Assembly (NCBI RefSeq): GCF_018069875.1
Contig: NZ_JAGQDF010000003.1
Span: forward strand, 372,001 to 436,000
DNA from: Ideonella alba
Lineage (GTDB): Bacteria > Pseudomonadota > Gammaproteobacteria > Burkholderiales > Burkholderiaceae_C
Length of the DNA stretch: 64,000 nt
Direction of reading: 5' to 3'
Below the pieces are notes generated by a model. That model was not told the origin of the DNA and did no database searches. It saw only the letters and a list, made by a program, of their open reading frames with translations. The position numbers and the translations under genes were made by a program. Of this stretch, positions 18,505-27,273 are shown in pieces (positions within the stretch are counted from its first letter, which is position 1; every line of letters begins with the position of its first letter).

Positions 18505-19227
18505 TCAGAAGGCGGCCTTGATGGCCAGGACCAGACCAGCCTTGCCCAGGTCCTTGTTGTTGACCGGCGAGACGTAGACGTCGGTGTCGGTGCCCACCAC
18601 GGCGATCGACGGCGTCCAGATGCCGAAGGTCTTGCTCAGGGTCAGCGAGTAGTCGGTGTAGCTGGCGGCGCTCAGGTGCGAGACCTTCTGGTAGCCCACG
18701 TGCGGGGCCAGCATCAGGCCGTCGCCCAGGTCGAACGAGGCGCTCAGGTCCAGGTAGCCGCTGTTCTTGCTGTCGGGGAAGCCGAACAGGTTGGTCACGC
18801 TGTGCGAGTACTTCAGCGTGGCCGGGCCGTAGCTCAGCGCGCCGTAGATTTCAGTGGTGTTGGCGCTGGGGCTGAGCTTGTTGCTCGGGTAGACATAGGT
18901 CAGCACGCCGACATCCAGGGTCAGGTCCTTGGAGACCTCGCCCTTCCAGCCGCCGTAGACGTCGATCTCGACGTTGGCGTCGCCACCACCGTCCTTGACC
19001 CACTTGATGGTCGAGGCCCAGGTGCCCAGGTACAGGCCGTTGGGGCCGGCGAAGTCCATGCCGCCTTGCAGCGCGGGCTTCACGCGGGTCTGCGAGATGC
19101 CGCGGTAGCGGTAATCGCTGGTCAGGCTGACGTTGAACGACAGCGGGCTGGCTTCCTCGGCCTGGCTGACGGTGGGCAGGGCGGTCAGCAGCAGGCTGGC
19201 GGCGAGGGCGATGAGCGACTTGTTCAT
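18505..19227 (-). CDS. TorF-family putative outer-membrane porin
   Basis: The 240-residue protein has a clear signal peptide (MNKSLIALAASLLLTALPTVSQA) followed by amphipathic beta strands. It opens with the family mark FNVSLTSDYRYRGISQTRVKPALQGG and ends in an aromatic residue (VLAIKAAF), as expected for an outer-membrane barrel. Members of this family often precede glnK–amtB in betaproteobacteria, suggesting a role in taking up small nitrogen compounds (inference). The frame runs upstream to 19326, but the ATG at 19227 gives a proper signal peptide, and the sigma54 promoter lies inside the longer version, so 19227 is used. Confidence 0.85.
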   Translation of the reverse strand: MNKSLIALAASLLLTALPTVSQAEEASPLSFNVSLTSDYRYRGISQTRVKPALQGGMDFAGPNGLYLGTWASTIKWVKDGGGDANVEIDVYGGWKGEVSKDLTLDVGVLTYVYPSNKLSPSANTTEIYGALSYGPATLKYSHSVTNLFGFPDSKNSGYLDLSASFDLGDGLMLAPHVGYQKVSHLSAASYTDYSLTLSKTFGIWTPSIAVVGTDTDVYVSPVNNKDLGKAGLVLAIKAAF

Positions 19228-19281
19228 GTGGGAGTGACTCCAGGTGTGGGATGGAAAGATCCGTGCGATCGGCGGTCTTTC

Positions 19282-19297
19282 TGCAGCTTCCGTGCCA
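19282..19297 (-). promoter_or_regulatory. Sigma54 (RpoN) promoter for the porin–glnK–amtB operon
   Basis: The minus strand reads TGGCAC-GGAAG-CTGCA, against the RpoN consensus TGGCAC-N5-TTGCA. One base differs, and the GG and GC doublets sit at the right spacing. It ends 54 bases before the porin ATG, leaving room for a normal leader. Confidence 0.8.
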
Positions 19298-19338
19298 TGA
19301 GCCTCCCAGGGGTGTGGCGCGGTCATGCCCTGGATTGG

Positions 19339-19355
19339 TGCACCGTCTTGGTGCG
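19339..19355. promoter_or_regulatory. NtrC-like binding site
   Basis: The plus strand reads TGCACC-GTCTT-GGTGCG, a near-perfect dyad matching the NtrC consensus TGCACC-N5-GGTGCA with one mismatch. An overlapping GGTGCACC palindrome starts two bases earlier. Its centre is about 57 bases upstream of the sigma54 element, rather close for an enhancer but workable with DNA bending. Confidence 0.72.
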
Positions 19356-19472
19356 CGGGGCTTCAGTCCAGCGCGGCGACGCGGCACAATGGGGCGCATC
19401 CGCCGGCGATGTACCGGCTTTGCCCATCGATGGGGCGCACGGGGCCGTCAGGTCCCCAGGGGAGGTCCTGGA

Positions 19473-20999
19473 ATGTCATTGGCAGTGGTGGTCAGCCGCG
19501 CGCTGGACGGCTTGCGCGCGCCCGAAGTGCGGGTCGAGGTGCACCTGGCCAACGGCCTGCCCAGCTTCACGCTGGTCGGCCTGGCCGATACCGAGGTCAA
19601 AGAGGCGCGCGAGCGCGTGCGCGCCGCGCTGCAGCAGTGCGGCTATGACTTCCCGCACAACCGCCGCGTCACCGTCAACCTGGCGCCAGCCGACCTGCCC
19701 AAGGAGTCGGGCCGCTTCGACCTGCCGATCGCCATCGGCCTGCTGGCCGCCCAGGGGCTGCTGGACGAGGCCCGGCTGGCGCGGCTGGAGCTGGCGGGTG
19801 AGCTGTCGCTGGCGGGCGAGCTGCGCCCGGTGCGCGGCGCACTGGCGCTGGCCCTGGCGGCGCAGCGCGACGGCGAGGGCCGCACCCTGGTGCTGCCGGC
19901 CGACAGCGCGGCCGAGGCGGCGCTGGTCGACGGCCTGGACGTGCGCGCCGCGCGCCACCTGTCGGAAGTGGTGGCGGCGCTGCTGCCCCAGGCGGCCGAG
20001 GCCTTGCCGGCGGCCCAGCCGCGCGCGCCCGCGCCGCCGGCCGCCGCCCCCGACCTGGCCGAGGTGCGCGGCCAGGCGGCGGCACGGCGGGCGCTGGAGA
20101 TCGCGGCCGCTGGCGGCCACAGCCTGCTGCTGGTGGGGCCGCCCGGCACCGGCAAGTCGATGCTCGCGCAGCGCCTGCCCGGGCTGCTGCCGCCGATGAC
20201 CCGCGCCGAGGCGCTGGACAGCGCCGCGCTGCAAGGCCTGGCGGCCAGTGGCTTCGACGCCGCCGGCTGGCGCCAGCGGCCCTGGCGCGCGCCGCACCAC
20301 TCGGCCAGCGCGGTGGCGCTGGTGGGCGGCGGCAGCCCGCCGCGGCCGGGTGAGATCTCGCTGGCCCATGGCGGCGTGCTGTTCCTGGACGAGCTGCCTG
20401 AATTCCCGCGCAGCGCGCTCGAAGCGCTGCGCGAGCCGCTGGAGAACGGCCACATCACCATCTCGCGGGCGGCGCGCCAGGCGCGCTTTCCGGCGCGCTT
20501 CCAGCTGGTCGCGGCGATGAACCCCTGCCCCTGCGGCTGGCTGGGCACGCCCGATGGCGGCCCGATGGCCTGCCGCTGCACGCCCGAGGCCGTGGCGCGC
20601 TACCAGCGCCGGCTGTCGGGCCCGCTGCTGGACCGCATCGACATGCAGGTCGAGGTGCCCGCACTGACCCCGGCCGAGCTGCTGGCCGCCACGCCTGGCG
20701 AGCCCAGCGCCACCGTGGCCCAGCGCGTGGCCGCCGCCGCGGCCCGCGCCCAGGCGCGCCAGGGCGAGCTGCCCAACGCCTGGCTGGCCGGTCCGCGCCT
20801 GCAGGCCCACGCGCCGCTGGTGCCGGCGGCGCGCACGCTGCTGGAATCGGCCGCCAGCCGCCTGGGCTGGTCGGGCCGCGGCCTGCACCGGGTGCTGCGC
20901 GTGGCGCGCACCATCGCCGACCTGGCCGACCAGGCCCAGATCGACGTGCCCGCGGTGGCCGAGGCCATCCAGTACCGCCGGGCCCTGCCCGATACTTGA
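19473..20999 (+). CDS. comM: ComM/YifB-family Mg-chelatase-like AAA+ ATPase
   Basis: The 508-residue protein starts MSLAVVVSRALDGLRAPEVR. It has an N-terminal Lon-like beta/alpha domain (FTLVGLADTEVKEARERVRAAL and PADLPKESGRFDLPIAIGLL). The AAA+ core carries Walker A LLVGPPGTGKSMLAQRLPGL (about residues 216–235), Walker B GGVLFLDELPEF and the cysteine-containing AAMNPCPCGWLG loop. ComM is a hexameric helicase that drives branch migration of incoming DNA during natural transformation. The ATG at 19473 follows a GGGGAGG ribosome-binding site and is preferred over longer frames from 19251. It diverges from the porin operon, so the 245-base gap holds both promoters. Confidence 0.93.
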   Translation: MSLAVVVSRALDGLRAPEVRVEVHLANGLPSFTLVGLADTEVKEARERVRAALQQCGYDFPHNRRVTVNLAPADLPKESGRFDLPIAIGLLAAQGLLDEARLARLELAGELSLAGELRPVRGALALALAAQRDGEGRTLVLPADSAAEAALVDGLDVRAARHLSEVVAALLPQAAEALPAAQPRAPAPPAAAPDLAEVRGQAAARRALEIAAAGGHSLLLVGPPGTGKSMLAQRLPGLLPPMTRAEALDSAALQGLAASGFDAAGWRQRPWRAPHHSASAVALVGGGSPPRPGEISLAHGGVLFLDELPEFPRSALEALREPLENGHITISRAARQARFPARFQLVAAMNPCPCGWLGTPDGGPMACRCTPEAVARYQRRLSGPLLDRIDMQVEVPALTPAELLAATPGEPSATVAQRVAAAAARAQARQGELPNAWLAGPRLQAHAPLVPAARTLLESAASRLGWSGRGLHRVLRVARTIADLADQAQIDVPAVAEAIQYRRALPDT

Positions 21000-21002
21000 G
21001 GG

Positions 21003-22106
21003 GTGACGCCTACCCCCGCCGCCCGCCCTGCGCCTGCCCGACCCTGGTCGCTGGCCTTCCTGGCGGTGGGGGGCGAGCGCGCCCGCACCGTGGACGACGG
21101 CTCCTGGCGCTACCGCATGGCCCACCTGGCGCAGGCGCTGCAGGCGCGCGGCCACCGGGTGCACCTGGGACACGGCCTGGCGCCGCTGCCCTGGCGACCC
21201 GACCTGGTGCTGCTGCACCGCCCGGCCGACGGCTTCTGGCTGCGTCGGCGCCTGGCCGCGTGGCGCCGCGCCGGCGTGCCGGTGCTGGCCGACTTTGACG
21301 ACCTGGTGTTCGAGCCCGCGCTGGCACCCGAGAGCCCCGCGGTGCTCAACCGCCGCCTGCCCGAGGCCGAGATGGCGCGCCGCTACCAGGCCCACCGCGC
21401 GGTGCTGGCCCAGGTGGACGGTTTCACCGTGGCCACCCAGGCGCTGGCCGAGGAGCTGCACACCGTGCTCGCCCGCGACGGCCTGGCGCGCCCGGTGGCC
21501 TGCGTCCCCAACGCCGTGCCGCCGGCCTGGCGCGGCCTGCCGGCCACGCCCTGGCCGGCCGACCCGGCGGGGCCGGCGATCGGCTACTTCAGCGGTACCC
21601 ACAGCCACGACCGCGACCTGGCTGAAGCCGCCCCCGGCCTGGCCCAGGCGCTGCGCGGCCAGCCCGGCTGGCGGCTGCAACTGGTGGGCCGCGGCGACTT
21701 CGCGGTGGACGTGGACCCCGCGCGCCTGCGCCGACTGCCGCGCCTGCCCTTCGACAACGGCTACACCGACGCGCTGCGCCAGGTGGCGCTGGCCCTGCTG
21801 CCGCTGCAGCCCACGCGCTTCAACCGCTGCAAGTCGGCGCTCAAGCTGATCGAGGCAGGCTGGTGGAACGTGCCGGTGCTGGCCTCGCCGCTGCCCGATG
21901 CACGGCGCTTTGCCGGTCCCGGCCTGGTCACGGTCGAGCGGCCGCAGGACTGGGCCGACGCGCTGCAGGCGCTGATGGCCGATCCCGCGCGCCTGGCCGC
22001 CGCGTCGAGCGGCCTGCGCGAGCGTGTACTGGCGCAGGCCGACGGCCAGCGCATCGCCGCCGACTGGCGCCGCTTCGTGGTCAGCGCGCTGGGGGTGGGG
22101 CGGTGA
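21003..22106 (+). CDS. GT4-like glycosyltransferase
   Basis: The 367-residue protein begins with GTG three bases after the comM stop. Its N-terminal half (AFLAVGGERARTVDDGSWRY, then VLADFDDLVFEPA) resembles the opening of GT4 enzymes that act in surface-glycan synthesis. The C-terminal half has IGYFSGTHSHDRDLAEAAPG, RLPFDNGYTDALRQVALALL and the donor-site stretch CKSALKLIEAGWWNVPVLAS. It lacks the usual E-G-F-G-x-P donor loop, having instead a K-x-x-L-K-x-x-E variant seen in related families. It overlaps the following GT29-like gene by four bases (GTGA), so the two products probably act on the same glycan. Confidence 0.8.
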   Translation: MTPTPAARPAPARPWSLAFLAVGGERARTVDDGSWRYRMAHLAQALQARGHRVHLGHGLAPLPWRPDLVLLHRPADGFWLRRRLAAWRRAGVPVLADFDDLVFEPALAPESPAVLNRRLPEAEMARRYQAHRAVLAQVDGFTVATQALAEELHTVLARDGLARPVACVPNAVPPAWRGLPATPWPADPAGPAIGYFSGTHSHDRDLAEAAPGLAQALRGQPGWRLQLVGRGDFAVDVDPARLRRLPRLPFDNGYTDALRQVALALLPLQPTRFNRCKSALKLIEAGWWNVPVLASPLPDARRFAGPGLVTVERPQDWADALQALMADPARLAAASSGLRERVLAQADGQRIAADWRRFVVSALGVGR

Positions 22107-23041
22107 CGGCCTGGCTGCAACGCTGGCTGGCCGCCTGGCGCCGGCGCCAGGGCCATTACGACCGGCGCCTGCTGGCTGCTGCCCACGCCCAGCCGCTGGG
22201 CTCGGCCGCCGGGCTGTTGGTGGCGGCCCAGTGGCGGCGCGACCTGGGCCGTCCGTTGCCCCGCCGCTGGGTGGTGCCGCTGCGCCAGGGCCTGGCGCAG
22301 CTGTCCGCCGCGCAGCGCAGCCGGGCGCTGGGCCTGCTGGCCGAGGTGGCGCCCCGCTCGCTCGATGGCTTGCCCGAAGACTGGCTTGTGCAAGCTGCGC
22401 AGCTGCCCGGCGTGGCCGAATGGCTGGGCCGGCCGTCCGCGCTGGCCAGCCTGGCGCAACGGGCCCAATTCGAACAGTGGGTGCTGGCTCACTGCGCCCA
22501 GGGCCACTGTCTGGTGGGCAACGCCGCGGCGCTGGCCGGGTGCGGCCTGGGCGTGCAGATCGACCGTGCCGGCGCCGTCTGGCGCTTCAACCAGTGGCAG
22601 GGCGGCCAGGCCGCGCCGGCCGATGTCGGCACGCGCTGCGATGTCTGGGTGTTGTCACCGGCGCTGCAGGACGCGCCGCTGCCGCCGGGCCTGCGCTGGG
22701 CCGTGGTCAGCGGGCCGGACATGCGCTTCCAGGGGCGGCACTGGCCACTGGCGCAGCGGCTGCAGGCGGCTGGCGTGGCGGTGCTGACGGTGCCGCTGCC
22801 GGCCTGGCGCGCGGCGGTCGAGGCGCTGCAGGCGCCGCCCAGCGCCGGCGTGCTGGCGCTGGCCTGGCTGTCGCAGCTGGGCGGGGGCTGGCAGGGCCTG
22901 CGCGCGCTGGGCATCGGCCAGGGACTGGCCACGCCCGGCAGCTACCACCTGGCGCGTCCCGGCGCGCGGCCGGGCAGCCGCCACGATTGGGCGGCCGAAG
23001 CGGCGCTGGTGGCGCGCTGGCGCGCCCAGGGCCTGGGCTGA
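22103..23041 (+). CDS. GT29 (sialyltransferase-fold) glycosyltransferase homologue
   Basis: The 312-residue protein carries a pattern very like the sialylmotifs of family GT29. Residues about 136–180 read CLVGNAAALAGCGLGVQIDR … VWRFNQW … ADVGTRCD (compare VGNS…G…ID…V.R.N…DVG.K). Residues 245–255 read PSAGVLALAWL, comparable to the S motif PS.G..AL. HDWAAE at 294–299 fits the VS motif H-x4-E. GT29 enzymes transfer sialic acid from CMP-sialate in animals; bacterial relatives exist and their donors are mostly unknown. No CMP-sialate synthesis genes are in the window, so the donor is open. The GTG start overlaps the previous stop. The N-terminal 120 residues are helical and unrecognised. Confidence 0.7.
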   Translation: MTAWLQRWLAAWRRRQGHYDRRLLAAAHAQPLGSAAGLLVAAQWRRDLGRPLPRRWVVPLRQGLAQLSAAQRSRALGLLAEVAPRSLDGLPEDWLVQAAQLPGVAEWLGRPSALASLAQRAQFEQWVLAHCAQGHCLVGNAAALAGCGLGVQIDRAGAVWRFNQWQGGQAAPADVGTRCDVWVLSPALQDAPLPPGLRWAVVSGPDMRFQGRHWPLAQRLQAAGVAVLTVPLPAWRAAVEALQAPPSAGVLALAWLSQLGGGWQGLRALGIGQGLATPGSYHLARPGARPGSRHDWAAEAALVARWRAQGLG

Positions 23042-23042
23042 G

Positions 23043-24269
23043 TCAGCCGCAGACCTGTGCGATCACCTGCTGCCACCGCGGCAGGCAGACGCTGCGCAGG
23101 TCACAGCGCTCGACCACCGTGCGGCGCGCGGCGGCGCGCAGCGCGGCGTCGGCCTGCGGCGGGGCCAGCAGCACGCGCGCCGCGGCGTCGGCCAGACCCT
23201 CGGTGTCGAAGAAGTCGACCAGGCTGCCGTTCACGCCGTCCTCGATGAAGTCCTGCACCGGCGCGGTCCGGCTGCCGATCACATGGCCGCCCACGCTCAT
23301 CGCCTCCAGGCAGCTCCAGCTCAGCACGAAGGGATAGGTCAGGTAGACATGGGCGCGCGCCACCTGCAGCAGCCGGCTCAGCGCGGCGCGCGGCAGCAGG
23401 CCGGTGAAATGCACCCGCGACAGGTCCAGCTGGTCCTGCACCTCGGCCAGGAAGTGCTGCTTCCAGGTGCTGCCGGCGGGCGCCGCGGCGCCGTAGCTGA
23501 CGCCGTCGCCACCCACGATCACCACCTGCGCGTCGGGCACCAGGCGCTGCAGCCGGGGCAGGGCGCGCATGAAGCGGTGGTAGCCGCGGTAGGGCTCCAG
23601 GTTGCGGTTGACGAAGCTCAGCACCCGGTCGCCCGGGCCCAGGTCCAGCCCCAGGGCGGGCCATTGGAAGCGGGCCTGCGGGTCGGGCGCGATGGCCTGG
23701 GTGTCAATGCCGTCAAAGACCACGCTCAGCTTGGACGCGAACGCCGCCGGCATCCGGCTGGCCTGCCAGGCGGTGGGCACCACACCGTGGTCCATCTGCA
23801 ACAGTGCTTCGCTCAAGGCGGTGTTGCGCATCCGCAGCTTGACCCGCTCGTCTATGCCCACGCGGTCGAATTCGGGGTCGAAGCCCACGTCGGCGCCGTC
23901 GCTGCCGTAGAAGAACTCCATCAGGCAGATCAGCCGGGCGCGCGGGAAGATGTCCTTGACGAACAGCGCCTCGCCCCAGCCGGGGTGGGCGATGACCATG
24001 TCGGGCACCCGGCCGGCGCGCGAGAGCGCCAGCATCGCCCGGGCGCAGGCCTCGCCGCGCAGCACCTTGGTCTCGGCGTCGCGCAGCAGGATGTGGGGCA
24101 GCGGCAGGCCCTCAGGCCGACTCACCTGGTAACGGTGGATCTGCACGCCGGGCAGCGGCTCGCAGGGGTGCACGCACAGCGCATGCACCTCGTGTCCGGC
24201 CGCCGCCAGCGTGGGCGCCAGGTGGCGAAATTGGCCCGGAAAGTTCTGGTGGATGAACAGAATCCGCAT
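23043..24269 (-). CDS. GT4-family glycosyltransferase
   Basis: This 408-residue GT-B enzyme starts MRILFIHQNFPGQFRHLAPT, the exact opening of a large family of capsule and exopolysaccharide GT4 enzymes. The donor half shows SFVNRNLEPYRGYHRFMRAL, VVIVGGDGVSYG, HFTGLLPRAALSRLLQVARA and YPFVLSWSCLEAMSVGGHVI, with E as the donor-binding residue. The frame extends to a GTG at 24302, but the ATG at 24269 is the family start. It is convergent with the GT29-like gene, with one base between the stop codons, and diverges from the capsule block. Acceptor unknown. Confidence 0.88.
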   Translation of the reverse strand: MRILFIHQNFPGQFRHLAPTLAAAGHEVHALCVHPCEPLPGVQIHRYQVSRPEGLPLPHILLRDAETKVLRGEACARAMLALSRAGRVPDMVIAHPGWGEALFVKDIFPRARLICLMEFFYGSDGADVGFDPEFDRVGIDERVKLRMRNTALSEALLQMDHGVVPTAWQASRMPAAFASKLSVVFDGIDTQAIAPDPQARFQWPALGLDLGPGDRVLSFVNRNLEPYRGYHRFMRALPRLQRLVPDAQVVIVGGDGVSYGAAAPAGSTWKQHFLAEVQDQLDLSRVHFTGLLPRAALSRLLQVARAHVYLTYPFVLSWSCLEAMSVGGHVIGSRTAPVQDFIEDGVNGSLVDFFDTEGLADAAARVLLAPPQADAALRAAARRTVVERCDLRSVCLPRWQQVIAQVCG

Positions 24270-24509
24270 CGAAAGCAGGAATAGTGGCGCCTGTCCACCC
24301 ACTTTAGGGGGAGTCTAAACAGGCCGCTTTGCTACATTCCCCGGACTCAGGGAGACCCATAGGGTACCGGGGCCGCTGTTCGCGGCAGATGATGAGCACC
24401 CCCCAAGGGCCGGGCCAGGCCCCGCCCACTCCCGACAAGGGGCTGGACGACATGGGGCGGCCCGGCGATTTCTTCAGAGGTATCAGTTGAGCGGCTGGCG
24501 GGGTGAGCG
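24270..24509. other. Divergent intergenic region before the capsule block
   Basis: These 240 bases separate the minus-strand GT4 gene from the plus-strand capsule genes and should hold promoters for both. No convincing -35/-10 pair, operator or terminator was found by eye. The stretch 24390–24430 is extremely G/C-rich and contains short GGGCC/GGCCC repeats. Confidence 0.5.
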
Positions 24510-27173
24510 TTGATCGAGGTGCCCAAGCGCGCCTTGGACGCGCGGGTGATGTTGCAAAGCATCCGCCTGCTGCGTTCGCTCGGCCGTGCGGTGGGCCGCT
24601 CGAATGCGCTGGTGCGCTTCGAGGCCGAGCTGACCCGGGGCATGGGCCTGTTCGACACGCCGTTCTACCTGTCCCAGGTCGACGCCGCCGAACTCGACGG
24701 CATGAAGCCGCTGCGCCACTACGTGCTGCGCGGCGACGCCGCCGGCCTGTCGCCCAGCCCGCTGCTCGATGTGCGCCACTACGATGCCCAGTGCAGTGAC
24801 CGCCAGGGCATCAACCGCCTGCTGCACTACGGCCTGATCGGCCGCTTCCAGGGCCTGTCGCCCTCGCCCTTGTTCGACGCCGAGTACTACCTGCGTTGCA
24901 ACCCGGACGTCGCGCAGTCGGGCGTCGAGCCGCTGCGCCATTTCGTGCGCTGGGGCTGGCGCGAGGGCCGCAACCCGCTGCCCGGCGTCGACATCCGCCG
25001 CCTGCTGGCCAGTCAGCCCGAGCTGAGGGTGGTCAAGGGCAATGCACTGGCGCTGTTCGCCACCGACGCGATCGCCCGCCATGTGCAGGCCAATGCGCAG
25101 GAGCGCGCCGGCCGGGTGCCGGCGCCGGTGCCGGTGCGCCGCACCGACAGCCCGCTGGAGCGCGACATGCTCGACCCCGAGCTGTGGCAGGGCGTGCAGC
25201 CGCGCCAGTGGCCGGCGGAACCGCAGGTGGACGTGCTGATCCCGGTCTACGGCGGTCTGCAGGAGACCCTGCGCTGCCTCTACACCGTGCTGACCACGCC
25301 GGTGCGCACGCCGCACGAGGTGGTGGTGGTCAACGACGCCAGCCCGCTGCCCGAGCTGTCAGCGATGCTGCGCACGCTGGCGGGCCGCGGCCTGATCACG
25401 CTCGAGGTCAACCGCGCCAACCTGGGCTTTGTCGGCACCGTCAACAAGGGCCTGCGCATGCATAGGCAGCGCGACGTGGTCATCCTCAACAGCGACACCG
25501 AGGTCTACAACGACTGGCTCGACCGCCTGCTGGCCCACGCCCGCGCCTACCCGCGCCTGGGCAGCATCACACCGCTGTCGAACAACGCCACGATCTGCAG
25601 CTACCCCGAGACCCTGGGCGACAACCGCCTGCCGCTGGAGCTGCCGCACGACGAGATCGACCGCCTCGCCGCCGAGGTCAACCGCCTGCGCCATGTCACC
25701 GCGCCCACCGGCGTGGGCTTTTGCATGTACCTGCGCCGCGCGGCGCTGCGCGACGTCGGCCTGCTGGATGAGCGCCGCTTCGGCCGCGGCTATGGCGAAG
25801 AGAACGACCTGTGCCAGCGCATGCTGCAGCGCGGCTGGACCAACGCCATCGCCTGCGACATCTATGTGCGCCATGTGGGCTCGGTCAGCTTCAAGGGCGA
25901 AGCCGCGCAGCGCACTGCCCGCGCGATCCGCACGCTGGAGCGGCTCTACCCCGACTACAACCAGCAGGTCGCCCGCCACATCGCCGCCGACCCTGCGCTG
26001 CCCTACCGCGCGCGCCTGGACCTGGCGCGGCTCAAGCGCCTGCGGCGCGAGCGCAACGTGCTGCTGGTCTGCCACAGCCGCGGCGGCGGCACCGAACGCC
26101 ACCTGCTGGAAGAGTCCCAGCGCTTGCTGGCCGAGGGATCGGGCGTGTTCGAGCTGCGCCCCTCGCCGCAGGCCGATGCGGTGGCCCTGGTCCACCCCGG
26201 CCTGTACGGCCTGCACAACCTGGCGGCGCTGTCGCTGGCGCCCGGCGGCCTGTTCGACGAGGCGGTCGAGGAACTCGGGCTCAACGAGATCCACGTCCAC
26301 CATCTGATCGACTTCGCGCCGCGAACCGCCGAGCGCCTGACCGAGATCGCTGCCGCCCGCTCGCTGGCACTGCGCGTGGCGGTGCACGACTACTACAGCG
26401 TCTGCCCGCGGGTGAACCTGATCAATGCCGAAGGCCGCTACTGCGGCGACGCCGACGGCGAGACCTGCAACCGCTGTCTGAGCGCCGACCAGATGATCAG
26501 CCAGACCGGCCCGATCGAGGCCTGGCGCAGCCGCCATGCCAAGCTGCTGTCGGTGGCCGACCAACTGGTGGTGCCCTCCGAGGACGTCGCGCGCCGCATG
26601 GTGCGCCTGATGCCGGGCCTGAAGCCCGAGGTCGAGCCGCACGAGGACGAGCCGCCGCCGCGCATCTCGGCCTCGCCGCTGGTGCCGGCCGGTCAGGCGG
26701 TGCGGGTGATGGTGATCGGCGCGATCAGCCGCATCAAGGGCTTCGACGTGGTGCTGGGCCTGGCCCGGGCCGCGCGCGAGGCCCAGCTGCCGCTGGAGCT
26801 GTCGCTGCTGGGCTACTCGATGAACGACGGCGAGCTCGGCAGCCACGGTGTGCGCCTGCTGGGCCGCTACTTCGACAACGAGCTGGGCGAGCGCATCCAC
26901 CAGGCCGACCCGCACCTGATCCTGGTGCCCTCGGTCTGGCCCGAGACCTACTGCTACGTGCTCTCCGGCGCGCTGCACAGCGGCCGCCGGGTGGCGGTGT
27001 TCGATCTGGGCGCCCAGGCCGACCGCGCCCGCCAGCACGACCCGCACCACCTGGTGCTGCCCCTGGCGCTGGCCGACCGCCACGAGGAACTGGCGCGGCT
27101 GCTGGTGGGCTCGGCGCGCGCGCCCGAGCTGGCCAGCGGCGCCGAGCCGGTGCGTGCGCAGGGGGGGGCATGA
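24510..27173 (+). CDS. Large capsule glycosyltransferase (repeats + GT2 + GT4-like)
   Basis: The 887-residue protein has four regions. Residues about 47–165 are three degenerate repeats of the form F-D-x-x-Y-Y-L … PLRHYVLRG … GLSPSPLFD (best copy FDAEYYLRCNPDVAQSGVEP). Residues 240–490 are a GT2 domain starting VDVLIPVYGG, with NLGFVGTVNKGLRM and metal motif LNSDTEVYNDW. Residues about 515–870 are a GT4-like domain (VLLVCHSRGGGTERHLLEES, VMVIGAISRIKGFDVVLGLA, PSVWPETYCYVLSGAL). Two catalytic modules suggest assembly of a disaccharide repeat. The frame opens with TTG at 24510; the ATG at 24549 (MLQSIRLL) is an alternative start, and neither has a strong ribosome-binding site. It lies 100 bases before kpsM. 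Confidence 0.85.
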   Translation: MIEVPKRALDARVMLQSIRLLRSLGRAVGRSNALVRFEAELTRGMGLFDTPFYLSQVDAAELDGMKPLRHYVLRGDAAGLSPSPLLDVRHYDAQCSDRQGINRLLHYGLIGRFQGLSPSPLFDAEYYLRCNPDVAQSGVEPLRHFVRWGWREGRNPLPGVDIRRLLASQPELRVVKGNALALFATDAIARHVQANAQERAGRVPAPVPVRRTDSPLERDMLDPELWQGVQPRQWPAEPQVDVLIPVYGGLQETLRCLYTVLTTPVRTPHEVVVVNDASPLPELSAMLRTLAGRGLITLEVNRANLGFVGTVNKGLRMHRQRDVVILNSDTEVYNDWLDRLLAHARAYPRLGSITPLSNNATICSYPETLGDNRLPLELPHDEIDRLAAEVNRLRHVTAPTGVGFCMYLRRAALRDVGLLDERRFGRGYGEENDLCQRMLQRGWTNAIACDIYVRHVGSVSFKGEAAQRTARAIRTLERLYPDYNQQVARHIAADPALPYRARLDLARLKRLRRERNVLLVCHSRGGGTERHLLEESQRLLAEGSGVFELRPSPQADAVALVHPGLYGLHNLAALSLAPGGLFDEAVEELGLNEIHVHHLIDFAPRTAERLTEIAAARSLALRVAVHDYYSVCPRVNLINAEGRYCGDADGETCNRCLSADQMISQTGPIEAWRSRHAKLLSVADQLVVPSEDVARRMVRLMPGLKPEVEPHEDEPPPRISASPLVPAGQAVRVMVIGAISRIKGFDVVLGLARAAREAQLPLELSLLGYSMNDGELGSHGVRLLGRYFDNELGERIHQADPHLILVPSVWPETYCYVLSGALHSGRRVAVFDLGAQADRARQHDPHHLVLPLALADRHEELARLLVGSARAPELASGAEPVRAQGGA

Positions 27174-27273
27174 TGCAGTGCAACAGCCGCCCCCACTACA
27201 CTAGGCGGGTGATCGTCGTTCCGTACCTGGCCGCCCGCCGCGCCCGCCTCGTCCTGCACCGGGGGGCCATCGC

